Shown here piece after piece: positions 32,687-38,783 of a DNA stretch of 38,783 nt. The position numbers were made by a program, and so were the translations under genes. Under the pieces are notes generated by a model. That model saw only the letters and a program-made list of their open reading frames with translations, was not told the DNA's origin and made no database searches. Position 1 is the first letter of the stretch. Every line of letters starts with the position of its first letter. Origin of the DNA: an uncultured Collinsella sp. (GTDB lineage: Bacteria; Actinomycetota; Coriobacteriia; Coriobacteriales; Coriobacteriaceae); the NCBI GenBank assembly GCA_958412345.1, contig CATYSO010000023.1:1-38783 (forward strand), in the 5' to 3' direction.

Positions 32687-33577
32687 ATGGCAGAGCAGCA
32701 GCTTATCGGAGCGCTCGAGGCCGGCGGCACCAAGATGGTCTGCGCCACGGGCTATGCAGACGGCACGGTCCTGGAACGCGAGCAGATTGCGACCACGACC
32801 CCGCAGGAGACCGTTGAGGCCGTCAACGCATGGTTTGCCGACAAGGGCATCGCCGCGCTGGGCATCGGCGCCTTTGGCCCCACCGCAGTCAACCCTGCCT
32901 CGCCCCAATACGGCAAGATCCTGGAGACGCCCAAAACGGCATGGCACTACTTTGACCTGCTGGGCACCATCCAAAACGAGCTCAATATTCCCTGCGGCTA
33001 CGACACCGACGTCAACGTCGCCTGCCTGGGCGAGGTCACCTTTGGTTGCGCCCAGGGCCTCACTGACGTGGTGTATCTGACCATCGGTACCGGCGTGGGC
33101 GCCGGCGTGCTCTCGGGCGGTAAGCTCGTGCACGGCATGATGCATCCCGAGGCCGGCCACATCCTGGTCACGCGCGACCCGCGCGACACCATTGGCGAGC
33201 ACAGCGGCTGCCCCTTCCACGACAACTGCCTCGAGGGCCTCATCGCCAGTCCCGGCGTCAAAAAGCGCTGGGGTGGCAAGAGCGCCGGAGAGATGGCCGA
33301 TGACCCGGAGGCCATGGACCTTCTTGCCGGCTATCTGGCGCAGGCGCTCATGACCTACATCCTGTGCTACGCACCGCAGAAGATCGTCATCGGTGGCGGC
33401 GTGGCCGACCACACCCCCATCGTGCCGCTCGCGCGCAAGAAGTGCGCCGAGATGCTCAACGGCTACATCGTCACGCCCGAGATGGCCGACATCGATAGCT
33501 ATATCGTCAACAACAGCCTCGAGGGCAAACAGGGCATTATGGGCTGCTTGGCCCTGGGCGCACAGGCGCTTCAGTAA
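32687..33577 (+). CDS. ROK-family sugar kinase, fructokinase-like
   Basis: A 296-residue protein from ATG 32687 (GAGAGG SD, TATACT -10 element at 32645-32650). The frame extends further upstream but without a start signal. Seen: phosphate-1 motif GALEAGGTKMVCATG, ATTTPQETVEAV, GIGAFGPTAVN, the catalytic Asp in DTDVNVACLGE, phosphate-2 YLTIGTGVGAGV, and the zinc site GHI...HSGCPFHDNCLEGL. Known: the TTTPxET and CPFHxxCLEG patterns mark the ScrK/GmuE-type branch of ROK kinases, which phosphorylate fructose or mannose with ATP in the cytoplasm. No transporter or regulator is linked, so the sugar is inferred from family only. Confidence 0.88.
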   Translation: MAEQQLIGALEAGGTKMVCATGYADGTVLEREQIATTTPQETVEAVNAWFADKGIAALGIGAFGPTAVNPASPQYGKILETPKTAWHYFDLLGTIQNELNIPCGYDTDVNVACLGEVTFGCAQGLTDVVYLTIGTGVGAGVLSGGKLVHGMMHPEAGHILVTRDPRDTIGEHSGCPFHDNCLEGLIASPGVKKRWGGKSAGEMADDPEAMDLLAGYLAQALMTYILCYAPQKIVIGGGVADHTPIVPLARKKCAEMLNGYIVTPEMADIDSYIVNNSLEGKQGIMGCLALGAQALQ

Positions 33578-33659
33578 CAGACGCACCCGCAGGGCGTGGC
33601 GCGCACGGCAAATCCGACCTACGGAACAACGCCATCACGCCTCATATAAGCCCTCAAAT

Positions 33660-33706
33660 AAAAAAGGTCGCCTAGGACCAAACAATACGTCCTAGGCGGC
33701 TTTTTT
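33660..33706. terminator. Bidirectional terminator between ROK kinase and VanZ-like gene
   Basis: GCCTAGGAC (33670-33678) and GTCCTAGGC (33689-33697) form the stem, with an A-run on the left and six T on the right. The stop codon of the minus-strand VanZ-like gene (33692-33694) lies inside the stem. Confidence 0.85.
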
Positions 33707-34141
33707 GGCGCACATCAGCGACCGTAAGAGATATCGGAGCACAACACCCGTTGCCGCTCCACAGCAGTCGATCATCACATCGGTGATCATGCCGGCACGT
33801 CCCGGCACAAAGAGTTGAATCGTCTCGTCGATGGAGGGAACGAGCAGCAGGAACACCGCCGTGGGCAGCAGCACGTCAAAGGTGCGCCGCCCCTCATAAT
33901 CAAAGGCATGCGTTGCCAGGATGCCGAGCACCATATACTCGGTAAAATGCGCGCACTTGCGAACAACAAAGTTGGTCACCCATGCATATGGAAGTCCCAC
34001 GCCGTGCAGGAAGCCGCGGATAGCTTCCATGACCGTTAGGCTCAGCGAGCCCGACCCCGAGCCGGGAACCAGCGAATTGCCCCAGATCAAGAGCGCCATC
34101 AGGCAGGTCACAACCGCCCATTTTCGATTGATCTTAACCAT
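33692..34141 (-). CDS. VanZ-like membrane protein
   Basis: A 149-residue polytopic protein. Seen: four hydrophobic segments; VVRKCAHFTEYMVLGIL, SIDETIQLFVPGRAGMITDVMIDCCGAATGVV, the two signature blocks of the VanZ family (RK..HF.EY and DE..Q...PGR...D...D..G). Known: VanZ proteins give low-level teicoplanin resistance in enterococci; most family members have unknown roles in the envelope. The start is 7 bp beyond the stop of the acidic membrane protein at 34149-35549, so the two are probably one operon. Start codon ATG at 34141. Confidence 0.88.
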   Translation of the reverse strand: MVKINRKWAVVTCLMALLIWGNSLVPGSGSGSLSLTVMEAIRGFLHGVGLPYAWVTNFVVRKCAHFTEYMVLGILATHAFDYEGRRTFDVLLPTAVFLLLVPSIDETIQLFVPGRAGMITDVMIDCCGAATGVVLRYLLRSLMCAKKAA

Positions 34142-34148
34142 GCAGAAG

Positions 34149-35549
34149 TTATGCCTCCGCGCGGAGCGGGGCGAAGCTGGCGGTACCGCCCTCGATAACG
34201 CTCAGATAGGCACGGCCCGTACGCTTGGCGGTAGAGGACTGCAGGCGCTCGATCTCTTCCTCGAGGATCTGATTGACGCGCTCGTGACGACGATTTTCCA
34301 TAATGCCGGCGGCAATAGCCTCGGCCCGCTCGATGCCCTCGCGCGAGATACGGGCGGTATCCTCGGGGAACACAGCGCTGTGACGGCCGACATAGGCGGG
34401 GGCAGCAGGCTGAGGGGCAGTGACGGGAGCGGGGGCTGCAACAGGAGCAGGCCCGTCAATCTCATCCAGAATCGCGGTGGCGGCGGCCCACATGTCCTCG
34501 TGGCCCGAGTAATCGGCCATGGGGACATCAACCTCGAGCGAAGCGTCCGGAAGGTCGCCGGTGTCGATGCGATCTTGGGCATCAATCGATGCGGTGATGG
34601 CTGCAGGCTCATCGAGGTCATCGAGATCGATGTCCGCGACACCGGAGATGATAGGCATGCTGGCGAGGTTTGCGTTGTACGGCGCAGCCTCAGCCGCCTG
34701 CTGCTGGGCAGGAGCGCCCCAAAGCGAGCTTTCGGCGGCGCGGCGGGCGGCAACGGCCTCCTCGTCCGCGGTCATGGCTTCATCAACGTACGAATTATCG
34801 GCAGAAGCGTTCGCGTCCGCCAAGGTAGCGCTGTAGGCGTTATTGGCTGCCGCGTTGGCAACGAGTGCCACGAAAGCCGCCGTGCTGCCCGCAGGGGCGG
34901 CCTGGGAGCCCGACACGGCGCGTGCCGCAGCGGCGATGTCATCGCGATTGAAGGAGCCGGTCTGCCCGCCGTTGGTGAGCTCGTCGATGGCGACTTGATA
35001 GACGTCTCGCGAGCGCGCAGGGTCGCAGCTCACCGGCGAATCGTCGTCGAGCATGCTGTCGATCATGGACCAAGCCTCGGCCTCGTCCATAGCATCTGCG
35101 GCTCGAGCAATGGTGGGAACACCATCATCGGCATAACGGCGCTGGAACGCACCGGTCAGGCCGGAAAGGAATGCCGAGGTAGACTGCTCCGACTGAGCCT
35201 GAGAAGCAGAAGCCGCAGCGTATGGAATCGCATCCTGCTGCTGGGCTGGAATCGAGGCGGTCTTGAACTCGCTTTGATGCTGATTGAGATTGGCGGCACC
35301 GCCCATGGCATCGGGCTGGAACAGACGCTCTTCACGCTGCACACGATACTCGGAGATACCCAGCGAGGCGGCATAGATAGCCACGCCCGCCACCGCGCCC
35401 ACGGCGAAGGGAACCGCACCCGCCACGACCGTCTCGTTCACCGACGAAAACGGCAGCGTCGCGGCATACATAACCACGGGAGCGGCAAGGCCGATCCCGC
35501 ACGAAAGTCCGGCAAGAACTGCTCGTTGTGTTGCATCAGAAGAAGCCAT
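34149..35549 (-). CDS. Membrane-tethered acidic, low-complexity protein of unknown function
   Basis: A 466-residue protein from ATG 35549 with a GGGGAGA SD; a longer frame to 35576 adds residues without a better SD. Seen: two hydrophobic segments near the N-terminus (VLAGLSCGIGLAAPVVMYAATLPF and VVAGAVPFAVGAVAGVAIYAASLG), then more than 350 residues rich in Ala, Asp, Glu, Ser and Gln with little predicted order. A short coiled segment (ENRRHERVNQILEEEIERLQSS) and a conserved-looking end (RTGRAYLSVIEGGTASFAPLRAEA) close it. I do not recognise the family. The topology places the long tail on one side of the membrane, probably the cytoplasm (inference). It is upstream of the VanZ-like gene and follows rho in the same orientation, with a separate start region. 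Confidence 0.7.
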   Translation of the reverse strand: MASSDATQRAVLAGLSCGIGLAAPVVMYAATLPFSSVNETVVAGAVPFAVGAVAGVAIYAASLGISEYRVQREERLFQPDAMGGAANLNQHQSEFKTASIPAQQQDAIPYAAASASQAQSEQSTSAFLSGLTGAFQRRYADDGVPTIARAADAMDEAEAWSMIDSMLDDDSPVSCDPARSRDVYQVAIDELTNGGQTGSFNRDDIAAAARAVSGSQAAPAGSTAAFVALVANAAANNAYSATLADANASADNSYVDEAMTADEEAVAARRAAESSLWGAPAQQQAAEAAPYNANLASMPIISGVADIDLDDLDEPAAITASIDAQDRIDTGDLPDASLEVDVPMADYSGHEDMWAAATAILDEIDGPAPVAAPAPVTAPQPAAPAYVGRHSAVFPEDTARISREGIERAEAIAAGIMENRRHERVNQILEEEIERLQSSTAKRTGRAYLSVIEGGTASFAPLRAEA

Positions 35550-35862
35550 GAGCTCTCCCCATCTTCCAGCACCCAAATCGCATCATTCAGTTGGCTGCGC
35601 GAGAGAAGATGAAGCGGGGCTATGCCCCAAAGCAACGGTATATGGTTCGTTTCATCTGCGTTTTCCGTCGCGAAGCTTAAAAGCTATTATGCGAAACCGC
35701 CCTGCCGATTGCAAGCGACGATATCGAATTGAAACGGGAAACCTGCTGCTCGTCGGTCTTATGGTCAAAAATAAGCGCGGAGCGGCGATATGGAAAAGGG
35801 CCGAGGCTCAAAGCCCCGACCCTCTATCGCATTGATGACTATCGTTGCGCGTGGATGACAAC

Positions 35863-38412
35863 CTAGAACGTCTGCTCGTAGTCGCTGTGTTTTTTGGCCG
35901 AACGCACCAGGAACTCCTGGTTGGTGTTGGTGCCCTTAAGACCCTTGATAAACGATGCGGCTGCGCGCTCGGTGTTGTTCATGCCGGCAAGAATGCGACG
36001 CAGACCAAAGACAAACGGGCGCATCTGCTCGTCGACCAACAGGTCCTCGTTACGTGTACCGGAGGCAACGGGGTCGATAGCCGGGAAGATGCGGCGGTCG
36101 GCCAGGTCGCGGTCGAGCTTAAGCTCCATGTTGCCGGTGCCCTTGAACTCCTCAAAGATGACCTCGTCCATCTTGGAACCGGTGTCGATGAGGGCAGAGG
36201 CCAGGATGGTGAGCGAGCCACCGTTCTCGATATTGCGGGCTGCACCCAGGAAGCGCTTGGGCGGATACAGGGCCGCCGAATCGACGCCACCCGAAAGGAT
36301 GCGGCCTGAGGCGGGCGCCGCCAAGTTGTAGGCGCGGGCAAGACGCGTGATGGAGTCGAGCACCACCACAACGTCGCCGCCCAGCTCCACGATGCGCTTG
36401 GCGCGCTCGATGACGAGCTCTGCCACGCGAGTGTGGTTGTCGGCGGGCATATCGAAGGTCGACGCTACAACCTCACCCTTGATGGAACGCTGCATATCGG
36501 TGACCTCTTCGGGGCGCTCGTCGACGAGCAGGCAGATGAGGTGCACCTCGGGGTTGTTAATCGAGATAGACTGGCAGATCTTCTTGAGGATCGTGGTCTT
36601 GCCGGCCTTGGGTGGGGACACGATCAGGCCACGCTGACCCTTGCCGATCGGCGACACGATGTCGATGGCGCGACCGGTAATAGAGTCCTTGCCGTGCTCC
36701 ATGCGCAGCGGCTCGTTGGGATAGACCGGGGTGAGGTCGCCGAACTTGGGACGGTTGCGAATCTGCTCGGGGTCAAGACCGTTGACGGTCGTGATTTTGG
36801 CGAGGCCGGCGCGCTTGTCGCCGCCGCGCGAAGGACGCAGCGAGCCCTCGATGACGTCGCCCGTGCGCAGGCGCGCGGAGCGAATGAGGTAGGCAGGCAC
36901 GAAGGCGTCGTCGTTGGACTTCATGTAGCCATGGGCGTGGATGATGCCGGAGCTGTCCGGGCGAATCTGCAGAATGCCCTTGATGTCGCGGAAGCCCTCG
37001 GCCTTCGCGGCAGTGGTGTAGATCTCCTCGACGAGCTCGGCCTTCTTCTTGCCCGTCGTCTCGATCTCAAACTCCTTGGCCTTTTCGCGCAGTTCGGCGA
37101 CCTTCATGGCAGCGAGCTCCTCGCGCGAAAGCGTGGGCTCGGTGGGAGCGGCATTACGCTCCTTGTTGCGTTGCTTGCGATCGCGCTGGCGGTTGCGACG
37201 GTCGTTGTTGCGCACGTCCTTGCGCTCGTTGCGCTCCTCGTTGCGCTTGTGCTGGCGACGGTTGGGGCGAGTGCCGTCTTCGCCCTCGGCGGGGGCGGCA
37301 CCATCGGTTGCGGCGGTGTCAACATTGGCCACAGCGGCGTCATTGGCCTCGGCGCCGGAATCGACCTGTGCTTCGACATCAGCCTGCTGCTCGGCGGCCT
37401 TGGCCTTAACGGACTTCTTGCGACCGCGCTTGGGCTTCTCGGATGCAGGCTGTTCGACGTCCTGGGGCTCGACGGCATCAGTCGATGCATCGGCGGTCGT
37501 CTCGGCGGAATCCTCGGACGCACCCTTCTTGGCAGCCTTAGCCTTGGACGTGCGCTTAGCAGCAGTGCGACTGCTGCGACCGGGACGGACGTCGGCGGGC
37601 TCGGCATCGGCAGAAACGGCCTCGGAAGTCGTAGCATCCTGGACGGGTACATCGGCAGCAGTTGAGGACTTGGCGGTCACCGCAGCATCCCGAGCGGCGG
37701 CGGCTGCGGCTGCGGCCTTCTCGGCCTCGACAAAGGCCTTGGGCTTGCGACCGCGACGGTGCGGGCGCAAAGCCGGATCGACAACGGGAACTTCGTTGGC
37801 CTCGACAGGCGCAGCGGGCTCAACAGGCGTTGTGCCCTCCCCTGCCGCGGAACGGACCGAAGCCTCAGTGAGCTCGGGGGTTACCTGATCGGCAACCTGC
37901 TCGGCCTTAGCAGCCGTGCGGCGGCGTGTGCGCGGTGCCGGCTTCTCGGTCGGCAGGTCGGCGGCAGGAGTCTCGATGGCGGCAGGCGTCTCGGGCACAG
38001 ACGGAGCTGCAAGCTCGGTCAGAGCCGCGGCCTCGCGCTCGGCAGCACGACGGCGGGCGCGCACCACCTGGGCCTCGCTAATCTGCGCCAAAGCACGTGC
38101 CTGCGCGACCTCATCGGAAATCGGCGCCGAGGAGTCAGCCGCAACGGTGCGCTTGGCGCGCGTCGTGCGCGTGGTACGGCGCTTGGACTTGGTGACCTCC
38201 TCGCCGTCAGCGGCAGGCTTGGCCGTACGGCGCGTGCGCTTGGGCTTTGCCGGAGCAGCCTCCTCAACAGTTGCAGGCGCAGGTGTCGAAGCAGCCTTAG
38301 GCGTCTCAGGAGCCGAGGCTTGCGCGGGCGTCGCGACCTGGTCCGACGCAACAGGTGCAGCGGGAGCGGCCTGCGTCGTCGTTATTTCATTTTCTTGCTG
38401 TTGATCAGACAC
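35863..38412 (-). CDS. rho: Transcription termination factor Rho with very long N-terminal extension
   Basis: An 849-residue protein starting at GTG 38412; a stop lies four codons upstream, and no strong SD is seen. The core begins near residue 427 (LSREELAAMKVAELREKAKEFEI, the Rho_N SAP-like helices), then the RNA-binding cold-shock domain (RDIKGILQIRPDSSGIIHAHGYM...), Walker A SPPKAGKTT near 600, VDERPEEVTDMQRS, Walker B DVVVVLDSITRLARAYN and the R-loop region. The core alone is about 422 residues, the size of E. coli Rho. The first 427 residues are Ala/Glu/Pro/Thr/Lys-rich repeats (KPKRTRRTAK-like basic patches) and an Arg/Asn-rich block near 383-425. Known: Rho hexamers translocate on RNA and end transcription; actinobacterial Rho often has such inserts. 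Confidence 0.95.
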   Translation of the reverse strand: MSDQQQENEITTTQAAPAAPVASDQVATPAQASAPETPKAASTPAPATVEEAAPAKPKRTRRTAKPAADGEEVTKSKRRTTRTTRAKRTVAADSSAPISDEVAQARALAQISEAQVVRARRRAAEREAAALTELAAPSVPETPAAIETPAADLPTEKPAPRTRRRTAAKAEQVADQVTPELTEASVRSAAGEGTTPVEPAAPVEANEVPVVDPALRPHRRGRKPKAFVEAEKAAAAAAAARDAAVTAKSSTAADVPVQDATTSEAVSADAEPADVRPGRSSRTAAKRTSKAKAAKKGASEDSAETTADASTDAVEPQDVEQPASEKPKRGRKKSVKAKAAEQQADVEAQVDSGAEANDAAVANVDTAATDGAAPAEGEDGTRPNRRQHKRNEERNERKDVRNNDRRNRQRDRKQRNKERNAAPTEPTLSREELAAMKVAELREKAKEFEIETTGKKKAELVEEIYTTAAKAEGFRDIKGILQIRPDSSGIIHAHGYMKSNDDAFVPAYLIRSARLRTGDVIEGSLRPSRGGDKRAGLAKITTVNGLDPEQIRNRPKFGDLTPVYPNEPLRMEHGKDSITGRAIDIVSPIGKGQRGLIVSPPKAGKTTILKKICQSISINNPEVHLICLLVDERPEEVTDMQRSIKGEVVASTFDMPADNHTRVAELVIERAKRIVELGGDVVVVLDSITRLARAYNLAAPASGRILSGGVDSAALYPPKRFLGAARNIENGGSLTILASALIDTGSKMDEVIFEEFKGTGNMELKLDRDLADRRIFPAIDPVASGTRNEDLLVDEQMRPFVFGLRRILAGMNNTERAAASFIKGLKGTNTNQEFLVRSAKKHSDYEQTF

Positions 38413-38783
38413 AGTGTTTGCTCAACTTTCTTTTCAAGCCCTGTGATCACATGCTCCCTGCATAAACCTTCAGGGCGGCTAAACAGTCTAGCTCCGTTCA
38501 AAACGACGGACATCATTGATCTGTATCGAGATGATTGCGTCATATACGCAGCGTTAGTGTAACACAACCGCCGCCACCTGCAACTTAGTCATCGGGGACG
38601 TTCATAAACGACTAATCAAAAGGGACACTCTTTGGTTTACCACCCACAAATCGGACTGCCTCCGCCAAAACTATGGCGGTTTACTACGACGAATCGCTCA
38701 ACCGCGACCACTCCGAAACATGTTGAACTAAAACCGACGCTCCTATAAGTTGTCAAGAGGCAGTTTGCGGGAGCGTTCTCTCC
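38413..38783. other. Upstream region of rho, no supported gene
   Basis: About 370 bp. I see no gene. A 61-codon minus-strand frame overlapping the rho start lacks an SD. A hairpin CCGCCA/TGGCGG lies at 38662-38679. A GGGGACG...GGGACAC segment near 38594-38626 resembles REP-type repeats but has no full palindrome. On the minus strand TTGACA about 38756-38751 could be a -35 element. rho genes are often self-regulated through a long leader (family knowledge). Confidence 0.35.

Noticed and set aside
38382..38567. 61-codon frame upstream of rho as a leader peptide
   Set aside because: No SD and unremarkable sequence; it overlaps the rho start in another frame.
1..38783. CRISPR arrays or cas genes
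   Set aside because: No regularly spaced repeats with unique spacers and no Cas motifs were seen anywhere in the window.

Overview
The window looks like a chromosomal segment of a GC-rich, anaerobic, gut-type actinobacterium of the Coriobacteriia, most likely Collinsella or a close relative. This is inferred from gene content and codon use (a five-gene SUF operon with an Rrf2 regulator, a NifU-like/GGGtGRT pair, a Rho with a very long N-terminal extension, a sortase-type surface protein and many GT2 glycosyltransferases). No 16S or other marker is present to prove it.

Left part (1-5600): a secreted GH25 lysozyme that runs off the left edge, an IS3-family transposase remnant, and an AT-richer island with two convergent genes of unknown function, one of which has features of an ADP-ribosyltransferase-like fold. 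Then come a decayed glycosyltransferase 3' end with its terminator and an AAA+ ATPase of unknown role with a repeat-rich upstream region.

Surface polysaccharide locus (5592-14939): five tightly packed GT2 genes on the minus strand, in an A-B-A'-B'-C order. Divergent to them are a membrane acyltransferase and a sixth GT2 (galactofuranosyl/rhamnosyltransferase-like). Together they probably build and acylate a cell-surface glycan. Next on the minus strand are an AAA-ATPase/PD-(D/E)XK family protein with an apparently dead nuclease site, and a secreted lysozyme-like protein with a wall-anchoring MPKTG signal.

Iron-sulfur region (18911-27908): a cysteine-bearing Rrf2 regulator diverges from sufC-sufB-sufD-sufS-sufU. 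Between them lie four GGGACAA/TTGTCCC half-sites at exactly 22-bp steps. A third complete 29-bp element of the same design overlaps the sufU stop codon, next to a RAYT-type (Y1) transposase gene. A second Fe-S-related pair, a NifU-like scaffold and a GGGtGRT-family protein of unknown function, follows with its own terminator.

Right part (28000-38783): an FAD-dependent oxidoreductase, a DinD homologue, a tRNA-His/tRNA-Lys/tRNA-Lys array with a duplicated terminator and tRNA 3' fragment, a class I/II aminotransferase, a ROK sugar kinase, a VanZ-like membrane protein, a large acidic membrane-tethered protein of unknown function, and rho with a roughly 425-residue low-complexity extension.

The most interesting signals are the phased GGGACAA-N6-CAG-N6-TTGTCCC elements around the SUF operon, the uncharacterised NifU-like/GGGtGRT pair and the small AT-rich island.
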